In this document: piece after piece, positions 1 to 5,874 of the stretch
Layout: every line of letters begins with the position of its first letter
How positions within the stretch are numbered: the first letter of the stretch is position 1
Assembly (NCBI GenBank): GCA_041167105.1
Contig: JBEEGX010000087.1
Location: 1-6,864 of the forward strand
Origin: JAJPGZ01 sp041167105
GTDB lineage: Bacteria > Verrucomicrobiota > Verrucomicrobiia > Chthoniobacterales > UBA10450
Length of the DNA stretch: 6,864 bases
Direction: 5' to 3'
Program-made: the position numbers and the translations under genes
Notes under the pieces: generated by a model
Seen by the model: the letters and a program-made list of their open reading frames with translations, nothing else
Database searches by the model: none
What the model was told of the DNA's origin: nothing

Positions 1-27
1 CGGAGACCGCCGCTACAGAAGCGCTGA
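1..27 (+). CDS. possible 3' end of an upstream gene
   Basis: Reading from base 1 gives eight codons (RRPPLQKR) and a TGA at 25-27, directly abutting the ATG of the HIT-family gene. A TGA-ATG junction is typical of a tightly packed operon, so an upstream gene may end here. Eight residues are too few to identify it. Another frame stays open through this stretch (ETAATEALNG...) and cannot be excluded, but it would run deep into the HIT gene. Confidence 0.2.
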   Translation, partial: RRPPLQKR

Positions 28-555
28 ATGGCGGACGATTCGCGCAAGATCGACATCGAAACCTTGTGGGCGCCGTGGCGCGTCGAATATTTCGAGAAGG
101 AACCGCGCAATTCGCAATTTCTCGAGGAAGCGGCGCGGGCGAGCGATGACGCCGCGCATTTCGTCATCACTCGGCGGAAGACGGCGTTTCTCATGATGAA
201 TCGCTATCCGTATACGGTCGGACATTTGATGGCGGTGCCGTACAAAAAAACCGCGGACATGTCTTCGTTAGGCGAAAATGAAGTTGTCGATCTTTGGAAC
301 CTTGTCGTGCATGCGCAAAGACTTTTGCGCGCAGCGGCGAAGGCGCAGGGATTCAATGTCGGAATCAATCTCGGGGAATGTGCGGGTGCGGGCGTGGCCG
401 ATCATTTGCACATTCACATCGTGCCGCGCTGGAGCGGGGACACGAACTTCATGCCGATGATCGCGGGCCCGCGTACGATTTCGGAAGGATTGCGCGGGCT
501 GTATGACAAATTGATCGACGCGCAGGCAAAGATCGACAATCAACAACGCGCATGA
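28..555 (+). CDS. HIT (histidine triad) family protein, Ap4A phosphorylase/hydrolase-like
   Basis: A 175-residue cytosolic protein of the histidine triad superfamily. These enzymes act on nucleoside phosphates such as diadenosine polyphosphates through a His-AMP intermediate. The triad is HLHIHIVPRW, with H126, H128 and H130; by analogy with Hint proteins the middle one (H128) would be the nucleophile. Other family signatures are the N-terminal WAPWRVEYF (14-22), NRYPYTVGHLMAVPY (about 58-72) and GFNVGINLGECAGAGVADH just before the triad. WAPWR, PYxxGHLM and PRWxGDxNF resemble the actinobacterial Ap4A phosphorylase-type subgroup rather than Hint, but the substrate cannot be fixed from sequence. 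No Shine-Dalgarno precedes the ATG; a TGA immediately upstream suggests coupling to an earlier gene. The 3' end overlaps the next gene by ATGA. The last residues (KIDNQQ) are encoded by a 19-bp stretch repeated exactly in the epimerase gene. Confidence 0.92.
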   Translation: MADDSRKIDIETLWAPWRVEYFEKEPRNSQFLEEAARASDDAAHFVITRRKTAFLMMNRYPYTVGHLMAVPYKKTADMSSLGENEVVDLWNLVVHAQRLLRAAAKAQGFNVGINLGECAGAGVADHLHIHIVPRWSGDTNFMPMIAGPRTISEGLRGLYDKLIDAQAKIDNQQRA

Positions 556-1196
556 ATCCCAGCTGGATCGAACCGCCGCCACAGCGACGCGCCGAGGGCA
601 TGGGGTGCTTCGCCAAAGGTTGCCTCATCCTCGCGATCTTTCTCGCGGTGCTGGTGACGGCGTTCGTGGTGGGATCGATTTTCGCGGTGCGCCATCTCCG
701 AACGACATTCTTTGCCACGGAAAACGTGGAGCTCCCGCCTAACAACTCCACGCCAGAAGAACAACAACTTGCCCTCGCGCATTGGAAAATTTTCGAACGC
801 TCGGCCCGCGCGCACGCGCCGGCGCGAATCGAGATGACGGCCGAGGAGCTGAACGCGTTAATCGCAGCCGATCCGAAGCTGAACAGCAAAGCGTTTATTT
901 CGATCGCAGACAATGTTGCGCGTTTGCAGGTGAGCATCGCGCTGAATTCGCGCTGGTTGCGCGGGCGTTACGTGAATGGCGAATGCACGGTGACCCCGGC
1001 GCCGGGCGGCGACGCGCAAGCGGCGCACATCAGTAACGTCATGGTCAATGGCAAGCCGATCGCCAATGAAGTCTTGACCATGCACGGGCCGTTCACGCTG
1101 CGGCGTTACATCGACGAATGGACGCAGGAGAACGATTTGAAGACGTTCGATATCCGCGACGGCAAAGTGATTTTGGAAACCAAGGGGAGCGGCTGA
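552..1196 (+). CDS. hypothetical single-pass membrane protein
   Basis: A 214-residue protein of no family I can name. A short N-terminal segment (1-22, Pro- and Arg-containing) precedes one hydrophobic helix at about 24-46, followed by a soluble region of about 165 residues that probably lies outside the cytoplasmic membrane. The soluble part starts with a polar stretch (NNSTPEEQQ, 65-73) and contains MTAEELNALIAADPKL, reminiscent of small anchored proteins with an 'ELNALI' segment; I treat that only as a loose resemblance. No lipobox or catalytic motif is evident. Its ATG at 552 overlaps the HIT stop codon (ATGA), so translation is probably coupled. Met17 (GMGCF) is an alternative start that would keep the membrane helix. 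It ends 51 bp from a convergent gene. Confidence 0.8.
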   Translation: MNPSWIEPPPQRRAEGMGCFAKGCLILAIFLAVLVTAFVVGSIFAVRHLRTTFFATENVELPPNNSTPEEQQLALAHWKIFERSARAHAPARIEMTAEELNALIAADPKLNSKAFISIADNVARLQVSIALNSRWLRGRYVNGECTVTPAPGGDAQAAHISNVMVNGKPIANEVLTMHGPFTLRRYIDEWTQENDLKTFDIRDGKVILETKGSG

Positions 1197-1247
1197 GCGC
1201 CTAACAAATCTCGCGCGAGGAGTAATTGTCGATCTTGCGCGACCGAC
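1197..1247. other. convergent intergenic gap with two dispersed DNA words
   Basis: This 51-bp gap lies between the 3' ends of two convergent genes. It carries GCCTAAC (1199-1205) and TGTCGATCTTG (1227-1237), intergenic copies of the two over-represented words described in the findings. A 6-bp stem, TCGCGC (1211-1216) with GCGCGA (1237-1242), has a 20-nt loop and no T-run on either side, so I do not call it a terminator. Confidence 0.6.
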
Positions 1248-2843
1248 TCACTGCATGATTTCGCGGGCAAAAACGTTGAGTTGTCCGTCTTCGTCCTTGC
1301 GCACTTCGGTGATCTCGAGCGGGCGCGCATCGTCGCGCGTCACGACCGACCCTTGCGTGGGCGGCGCGTAGCCCGCGGGAAACTCGACCACGATACGTGT
1401 GTTCGATCCGCCGAGATGCAGCATCGCGGTGGCGAGGCGCGTGCGCGGGCGCAATACCGCGTGGTTCGCGTCCGCCGCGTTCACGACAAATTGTCCCTTC
1501 AAATAAATGCGTTCGCCCGCGACGCCGTGCTCGGCGAGATCTTTGAGGTCGTTAGGCGCGATCAATCGGCCGAGCGGCATTTTGCCGGCGGGGAAAGTTT
1601 TCCATGTTCCGCCGCCGGCGGTGGAGGCGAGCGCGTTTGAGGTTTCGTTAGGCGGAGCCGGCGGCGCATTGGTTGCCGGAGTGGCGACGGCGAGCGCTTG
1701 CGCGACAGATGGCGCAGGCGCCGCGGTCGCTGCGGCCACGGTCGGCGGCGATTTCGCTACACTCGGCGCTGGTGTAATTGCTGGCGCGGCCGGAGATGGT
1801 TGCGCCACAGCGATGGCGGGCGATTGGGCCGGCGCAACTGACGGTGCCGGCGTTGGCTTTTGCCCTTTCGCAAGCTTTCCTTTTTTTGGTGGCGGCGTTG
1901 CTTTCGTCAACTTCGAACTTTTCCCGGTCGATTGCGCGACGACAGGTTCGACTGGTTTCGCCTGCTCCACGCGGACAAGTTCGTTTTGCGCCGGCGGCGG
2001 TGTGCCCGTGGGCTCAAGACCAGTAACCGGCGGCGGTCCAACGGTGTTCGTAGCTTCGCGGCGCGCTTCCGCGAAATGTAATTCCGCGCGCAATCGCGGC
2101 TGTTCTTTGTAAAGCGGCCAGCCGGCGCGCAGATTCAAATCGAGCGGCGGCTCGAGCGTGAATGTGCCGGTGCCCTTCGTCACCGTGTAAGTGCCATATA
2201 GCAACGGCACCGTCGTGATCATGATGCGGCCGTCGCCGAGTCGATCGACATGAATGATGGCCGAAAGATCGTGCGTTCGTTCCAATCGAATCTCCAGCCC
2301 GGGCGTGAGCGTTTGTTTCATCAACGGCACCGCCTGCGCGTCCGCCGGATAGACATGCTCCATCAACAGCTCACCGTGCTCGACCGCGCTCGTTAGGGCG
2401 ACCATCCCGGAAGTGAATAGGTCATACGGCCCGAGCTCGCGCGCTTCCATAATGGCGAACCGGCCGACGACGTAGGGCACGAGACCGCGGACTTGCTGGA
2501 AATTTCGAATGTAATTTCGCGCCAGCTCCGCATTCGCTTTCGCCAGCTCGGCCGAACCCATGGCCGAGTAGCGATCGACCAACGTTTTCACATCGAGAAA
2601 TTCGCCCTTCGGCGCGGCGGTGAGCTCGAATCTTTTCGGCGGATCGATTTTGTGCAGCTTCTGCAGCACGTGATAACTCTCCGGCCGTTCCGGTTGCCCG
2701 AAGATGTAAAAACTCAACAACCACGCCGCCAGCGTGATTCCGCTGAGCAACAGGATCGCAACCGTCCAGCCGAAATAATTTACGCGCCGCCGCGGTTGGC
2801 GGTAGCCATAGGGCTCGTCGTAACGGTAAACGCCGTAATCCAT
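1248..2843 (-). CDS. large membrane-anchored protein with Pro/Ala-rich linker
   Basis: A 531-residue protein I cannot assign to a family. In order: a Tyr- and Arg-rich cytoplasmic tail (1-22, YGVYRYDEPYGY then RRR); one membrane helix at about 24-48; a folded region at about 55-265 with mixed helix and strand; a low-complexity linker at about 266-415, Lys-rich at 308-329 and then Ala/Pro-rich with APSVA three times (333, 359 and 377); and a C-terminal domain at about 416-531 with strand-like segments (GERIYLKGQFVV, NTRIVVEF, LEITEV). The positive residues before the helix predict the bulk lies outside the cytoplasmic membrane, with the linker perhaps crossing the periplasm or wall layer. It starts 23 bp after the iron-sulfur carrier gene on the same strand, so co-transcription is likely. 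There is no Shine-Dalgarno; instead CCCTAACGA, a copy of a dispersed word, abuts the ATG. A TonB-like or structural role is possible, but no TonB C-terminal motif is visible. Confidence 0.8.
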   Translation of the reverse strand: MDYGVYRYDEPYGYRQPRRRVNYFGWTVAILLLSGITLAAWLLSFYIFGQPERPESYHVLQKLHKIDPPKRFELTAAPKGEFLDVKTLVDRYSAMGSAELAKANAELARNYIRNFQQVRGLVPYVVGRFAIMEARELGPYDLFTSGMVALTSAVEHGELLMEHVYPADAQAVPLMKQTLTPGLEIRLERTHDLSAIIHVDRLGDGRIMITTVPLLYGTYTVTKGTGTFTLEPPLDLNLRAGWPLYKEQPRLRAELHFAEARREATNTVGPPPVTGLEPTGTPPPAQNELVRVEQAKPVEPVVAQSTGKSSKLTKATPPPKKGKLAKGQKPTPAPSVAPAQSPAIAVAQPSPAAPAITPAPSVAKSPPTVAAATAAPAPSVAQALAVATPATNAPPAPPNETSNALASTAGGGTWKTFPAGKMPLGRLIAPNDLKDLAEHGVAGERIYLKGQFVVNAADANHAVLRPRTRLATAMLHLGGSNTRIVVEFPAGYAPPTQGSVVTRDDARPLEITEVRKDEDGQLNVFAREIMQ

Positions 2844-2866
2844 TCGTTAGGGGGAAACGGAGAAAT
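2844..2866 (-). other. spacer between carrier and membrane-protein genes, word at the RBS position
   Basis: On the minus strand this 23-bp spacer reads pyrimidine-rich (TTTCTCC...CCCC) and ends in CCTAACGA immediately before the ATG at 2843. It has no AGGAGG-like sequence. The dispersed word TCGTTAGG (2844-2851 on the plus strand) occupies the place where a ribosome binding site would normally lie. Confidence 0.5.
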
Positions 2867-3202
2867 TCACGCCGGGCGCGCGGCCTCGAACGACGAACCG
2901 CAGCCGCACGTGCGCGACGCGTTCGGATTTGCGATGTGAAAACCGACGCCGGTGAGGCCGTCGTTGAAATCGAGCGTCGCGCCCTCCAGGAAACTGGCGC
3001 TTTCCGGATCGATGAGAAACTCGACGCCATCGCGCGCGGTCACGGAATCGTTAGGCTGCTTCTGGTCGAGCTTCATCTCGTATTGCAGCCCCGAGCAACC
3101 GCCTTTCGCAATTTGCACGCGCAATCCCTTGCCGGCGCTTTCCGGCTTTTCTTCGAGCAGCGTTTTGAGCTCTCGGACAGCTTTGTCCGTCACGTTGATC
3201 AT
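2867..3202 (-). CDS. A-type iron-sulfur cluster carrier (IscA/ErpA/HesB family)
   Basis: A 111-residue protein, the usual length for A-type carriers, which accept Fe-S clusters from a scaffold and pass them to target apoproteins in the cytosol. The three cluster-ligand cysteines are all present: C36 in AKGGCSGLQYEM, and C99 and C101 in the C-terminal SRTCGCGSSF. The segment GVGFHIANPNASRTCGCG (86-102) is the family's most conserved stretch. Sequence alone does not separate IscA, SufA and ErpA, and no isc or suf genes lie in the window, so it may serve as a general carrier. It is the first gene of a probable two-gene minus-strand unit and is divergent from mutL. A plausible promoter (TTGACT, 16 bp, TACCTT) would start transcription only a few bases before this ATG, giving an almost leaderless message, consistent with the absent Shine-Dalgarno. 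Confidence 0.95.
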   Translation of the reverse strand: MINVTDKAVRELKTLLEEKPESAGKGLRVQIAKGGCSGLQYEMKLDQKQPNDSVTARDGVEFLIDPESASFLEGATLDFNDGLTGVGFHIANPNASRTCGCGSSFEAARPA

Positions 3203-3211
3203 CGATTTCGC

Positions 3212-3239
3212 AAGGTACGATGTCGATCTTTCAAGTCAA
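3212..3239 (-). promoter_or_regulatory. candidate sigma-70-type promoter of the Fe-S carrier gene
   Basis: On the minus strand, TTGACT (3239-3234) matches five of six bases of the -35 consensus. After 16 bp comes TACCTT (3217-3212), which keeps the T, A and final T of a -10 box. The predicted start near 3205 lies about three bases before the ATG at 3202. The 10-mer AAGATCGACA (3230-3221) fills most of the spacer. The weak -10 box makes this a suggestion only. Confidence 0.35.
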
Positions 3240-3249
3240 CCGGAGCGCC

Positions 3250-3266
3250 GATTGCTGTTCGCAATC
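3250..3266. repeat. small inverted repeat in the divergent region
   Basis: GATTGC (3250-3255) and GCAATC (3261-3266) form a perfect 6-bp stem with a 5-nt loop, next to the heptamer array. CCGATTGCTGTTCG (3248-3261) recurs with one mismatch at 3308-3321, inside the first codons of mutL. It could be an operator or simply part of the repeat element. Confidence 0.4.
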
Positions 3267-3297
3267 TGCCATCGGAAATCTACAATCTGAAATTGCA
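3263..3297 (+). repeat. degenerate 7-bp tandem repeat (AATCTGM) upstream of mutL
   Basis: Five consecutive 7-bp units can be laid end to end: AATCTGC, CATCGGA, AATCTAC, AATCTGA and AATTGCA. The last unit runs into the A of the mutL start codon. The composition is AT-rich compared with the surrounding genes. From memory, similar degenerate AATCTGA-type heptamer strings recur between genes in Verrucomicrobiota and Planctomycetota; this needs a genome search. There is no Shine-Dalgarno inside it. Confidence 0.6.
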
Positions 3298-5066
3298 TGA
3301 GTCGCATCCGATTGCTGTCCGAAACTGTCGCCAGCCAGGTCGCGGCGGGTGAGGTGATCGAGCGCCCGGCATCGGTCGTGAAAGAGCTGGTCGAGAACAG
3401 CATCGACGCCGGCGCGCGCAAGATCGACATCTTGATTCGGCGCGGCGGCATTTCGCTAGTGCGCGTGATCGATGACGGATGCGGCATGGATCGGGACGAC
3501 GCGCTTTTGTCGCTCGAGCGACATGCCACGAGCAAGATCAGGTCGGCGGACGATCTTGCCGCCATCGCTACGCTCGGATTTCGCGGCGAAGCATTGCCGA
3601 GCATCGCGAGCGTCTCGCGTTTTCGCCTAACGACGCGCGAGAAAGACGCGATCGCCGGCACCGACATCGCGGTGAACGGCGGCAAGATCGACAATGTCCG
3701 CGACGGGGGCGAAGCGCCCGGAACGCAAATCGAAGTACGCTCGCTTTTTTACAATCTGCCGGCGCGCCGAAAATTTCTGCGCACCGAAAACACCGAAGCG
3801 CGCAACATCGAGCATCAACTTCATCTGCAAGCGATCGGGCATCCGGAAATCGCTTTCACCTTCATGCGCGACGACCGCCTGGTATTTCAATTGCCAGCGA
3901 CGACGAATTTGATCGATCGTTTGCGCGACTTGTACGGGAGCGAGCTGATCGACAAATTGCTTCCCGTAAGATCGACATCGTCCATTCGCGTGAGCGGATT
4001 CATCGGCCGCGCCGGAATCAGCCGGCAAACGCGGGACCAACAACTCACATTCGTGAACGGACGCGCGATCGACAACGCAACGATTAATGCGGCATTGCGC
4101 GAAGGCTATCACACCGCACTGATGCGGGGCCAATACCCGATCACCTTTCTCTTCATCGACATCGAACCGTCGGCCGTAGATGTGAACGTCCATCCGGCGA
4201 AACGCGAAGTGCGTTTCCGCGAACCTTCCGCCGTGCGCGAAGCAGTCGTCGGCGCCATTCGCGAAACGCTCGCGAGCGGCCGCGAAGATTGGCAGGAAAA
4301 ATTTCGCGCACCGGTTCCAACAAATGGAGGGACGAGCTCCGTCTCGTCCCAAACGTTTTCTGCGCCGACGATTGTGCCGCGCGAATTGCCGCAACTTGAA
4401 ACAGAATTCTCGCTTCACGCGCAACGCGCGGTCGAGTTCGCGCCGCCGGTTGAAGATTTGGGACGACACGGAGGTCGTCCCTCCAATCAGCAGTTCCAGA
4501 TCATCGGCGTGTTGAACAAACTTTACGTGCTCATGGAAAACGCGGATGGACTCGTGCTGGTCGATCAACACGCGGCGCACGAGCGCATTTTGTTCGAAGA
4601 ATTGCGGCGGCGCATGGAGGAGCAGGGGGTGCCGTCGCAAAAATTGTTACTGCCGCAGACCTTCGATGTCGCGCCGCGGGACGCGGAATGGATCGGTCGT
4701 AACATGTCGATCTTGCAAAAAATGGGAATCGGCATCGAGCAGTTCGGGCCGAATTCGTACAAGATCGACAGTCTGCCGCAGTTCGTCCAGGCGAGTGACG
4801 GCGTGGAATTTCTGCGCGGCGTGATCGACGAATTGAAAAGCACGAGCAACAGCAGCTCGCCGATGCGACTCGGCGAAGACATGATCGCAAAAACCGTTTG
4901 CCGTCACGCCGTGAAAGCGAACGATCCGCTGCGCTATCTCGAAATCGAAAAACTCATTCAAGATTTACTCGTCTGCGATCTGCCGTATTGCTGCCCGCAT
5001 GGCCGGCCGACCATGATTCAGATTTCGTTAGCCGAATTGGAAAAGAAATTCGGAAGAAAGGTGTGA
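3297..5066 (+). CDS. mutL: DNA mismatch repair protein MutL, endonuclease type
   Basis: A 589-residue MutL, which couples mismatch recognition by MutS to strand incision or excision. The N-terminal GHKL ATPase has all its motifs: KELVENSIDAGA (29-40, with E30 as general base and N34 for Mg), DDGCGM (59-64) and GFRGEAL (94-100). FVNGRAI and NVHPAKREVRF mark the transducer domain. A linker at about 335-400 leads to the dimerisation domain. That domain carries D423QHA-AH-E429-RILF-E434, matching the DQHA(X)2E(X)4E metal site of nicking MutL homologues, plus C535 in VCRHAVKAND and CPHGRP (566-571). It should therefore be a latent endonuclease, unlike E. coli MutL. The start is fixed by family alignment (MSRIRLLSETVASQVAAGEV), although no Shine-Dalgarno is seen. 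Two palindromic repeats lie in frame in the linker. The stop overlaps the next start (TGATG). No mutS is in the window. Confidence 0.98.
   Translation: MSRIRLLSETVASQVAAGEVIERPASVVKELVENSIDAGARKIDILIRRGGISLVRVIDDGCGMDRDDALLSLERHATSKIRSADDLAAIATLGFRGEALPSIASVSRFRLTTREKDAIAGTDIAVNGGKIDNVRDGGEAPGTQIEVRSLFYNLPARRKFLRTENTEARNIEHQLHLQAIGHPEIAFTFMRDDRLVFQLPATTNLIDRLRDLYGSELIDKLLPVRSTSSIRVSGFIGRAGISRQTRDQQLTFVNGRAIDNATINAALREGYHTALMRGQYPITFLFIDIEPSAVDVNVHPAKREVRFREPSAVREAVVGAIRETLASGREDWQEKFRAPVPTNGGTSSVSSQTFSAPTIVPRELPQLETEFSLHAQRAVEFAPPVEDLGRHGGRPSNQQFQIIGVLNKLYVLMENADGLVLVDQHAAHERILFEELRRRMEEQGVPSQKLLLPQTFDVAPRDAEWIGRNMSILQKMGIGIEQFGPNSYKIDSLPQFVQASDGVEFLRGVIDELKSTSNSSSPMRLGEDMIAKTVCRHAVKANDPLRYLEIEKLIQDLLVCDLPYCCPHGRPTMIQISLAELEKKFGRKV
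4325..4353 (+). repeat. 29-bp palindromic repeat, copy 1 (in mutL linker)
   Basis: The core GGGACGAG (4329-4336) pairs with CTCGTCCC (4343-4350) around the 6-nt loop CTCCGT. It is flanked by TGGA on the left and AAA on the right. It encodes about residues 343-352 of MutL (NGGTSSVSSQ), a stretch with no family conservation. The copy at 4457-4485 is the same element in the opposite orientation. Confidence 0.8.
4457..4485 (-). repeat. 29-bp palindromic repeat, copy 2 (inverted, in mutL linker)
   Basis: The core GGGACGAC (4460-4467) pairs with GTCGTCCC (4474-4481) around the loop ACGGAG. Read on the minus strand it matches copy 1 at 27 of 29 bases. The two differences are the facing innermost stem bases (G/C swapped to C/G), so pairing is kept. 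It encodes about MutL residues 387-397 (LGRHGGRPSN). With copy 1 it makes a larger inverted repeat around 103 bp. Confidence 0.8.
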
Positions 5067-5836
5067 TGCAGATCGAAAAGACAAATGTGCTCGGCGTGCC
5101 GATCAGCGTGATCGATCAAGATCGCGCGCGCGTGTTTTTGTTCGAGGCATTACGACGCGGGCAACGGGGCTACGTCACGGTGACGGGTGTGCATGGCGTG
5201 AGCGAAGCGCAGAGCGATCCGACATTGCGCGAGATTTTTCGGCGCGCGTTACTCGTGACGCCGGACGGAATGCCAATGGTGTGGATGGGAAAATTGCAAG
5301 GCGAGAAGACTATCGAGCGCGTTTATGGCCCGGACCTGATGCTGAATATTTGCGAGCATTCGGTCGGCGAAGGTTACCGGCATTTCTTCTTTGGCGGCGT
5401 GCCGGGCGTGGCGGAACAATTGCGCGATCAATTCGACCAGCGTTTTCCGGGAATTCACATCGTCGGGACGTACACGCCGCCGTTTCGGCGCTTGAATGAC
5501 GACGAAGTGCGGGACTTGCAAACGATTGTGCGCGCGACGCGGCCGGATTTTTTCTGGGTGGGCTTGAGCACGCCGAAGCAGGAGCGTTTCATGGCGCAGT
5601 ACATGTCGATCTTGCCCGAAGCGAAAATTTTCATCGGCGTCGGTGCGGCCTTCGATCTCTTGACCGGACGAATCCGGCAAGCGCCGAAATGGATGCAACA
5701 TTCCGGTCTAGAATGGTTCTACCGATTGACACAGGAACCACGGCGACTGTCGCGCCGTTATCTCGTGAACAATCCGCTTTTCGTCGTTCGCGCCGCCGCG
5801 CAATTAACAGGTGTGCGAAAGTACGGTCTGGACTAA
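5066..5836 (+). CDS. WecG/TagA/CpsF family glycosyltransferase (GT26)
   Basis: A 256-residue glycosyltransferase of the family that adds the second sugar to an undecaprenyl-linked precursor (N-acetylmannosaminuronic acid or N-acetylmannosamine in characterised members) at the inner face of the membrane. Visible signatures are VTVTGVHGV (37-45), the TPDGMPMVW loop with D67 as the likely catalytic Asp, RVYGPDLM (85-92), FFFGG (107-111), GLSTPKQERFM (166-176) and GVGAAFDLLTG (191-201). The C-terminal arm APKWMQ...GLEWFYRLTQEPRRLSRRYL is Arg- and aromatic-rich and typical of membrane association. I chose ATG 5066 because it overlaps the mutL stop (TGATG), has a weak purine-rich AAGAAAGG four bases upstream and starts the conserved fold at once (MQIEKTNVLGVPI). 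The same frame stays open upstream to 4898 but only as a shadow of mutL. The donor sugar is not determined by sequence. Confidence 0.95.
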   Translation: MQIEKTNVLGVPISVIDQDRARVFLFEALRRGQRGYVTVTGVHGVSEAQSDPTLREIFRRALLVTPDGMPMVWMGKLQGEKTIERVYGPDLMLNICEHSVGEGYRHFFFGGVPGVAEQLRDQFDQRFPGIHIVGTYTPPFRRLNDDEVRDLQTIVRATRPDFFWVGLSTPKQERFMAQYMSILPEAKIFIGVGAAFDLLTGRIRQAPKWMQHSGLEWFYRLTQEPRRLSRRYLVNNPLFVVRAAAQLTGVRKYGLD

Positions 5837-5874
5837 AATCACTTCCGGCGGAAATTGTGCGCCCTTTTTGAACC
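5837..5874 (+). other. short spacer before the epimerase gene
   Basis: This 38-bp spacer contains TTCCGGCGGAA (5843-5853), an odd palindrome whose hairpin could have only a 4-bp stem, and a T5 tract (5865-5869). The stem is too weak to call a terminator, and no Shine-Dalgarno precedes the ATG at 5875, so read-through from the glycosyltransferase gene is likely. Confidence 0.4.

Noticed and set aside
1211..1242. TCGCGC/GCGCGA inverted repeat between convergent genes as a terminator
   Set aside because: Only a 6-bp stem with a 20-nt loop and no T-run on either strand.
1507..2112. A 201-residue open frame on the plus strand, Ala/Gly/Val-rich
   Set aside because: It mirrors the Pro/Ala linker of the minus-strand membrane protein; the low complexity of that linker keeps the opposite frame open.
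2422..3030. A 202-residue minus-strand frame spanning the carrier/membrane-protein junction
   Set aside because: It overlaps two well-supported genes on the same strand in another frame and is Arg-rich without a recognisable domain.
3627..4640. A 337-residue open frame on the minus strand opposite mutL
   Set aside because: It is antisense to the conserved MutL domains and reads as Arg/His/Phe-rich low-information sequence, typical of a GC-rich shadow frame.
4898..5065. A 56-residue upstream extension of the glycosyltransferase
   Set aside because: It overlaps the conserved C-terminus of MutL, and its Arg/Ser-rich sequence has no GT26 homology; ATG 5066 fits the family start and the TGATG overlap.
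5843..5869. TTCCGGCGGAA palindrome followed by TTTTT as a terminator
   Set aside because: The possible stem is 4 bp with a 3-nt loop, and the T-run lies over 10 bases away.
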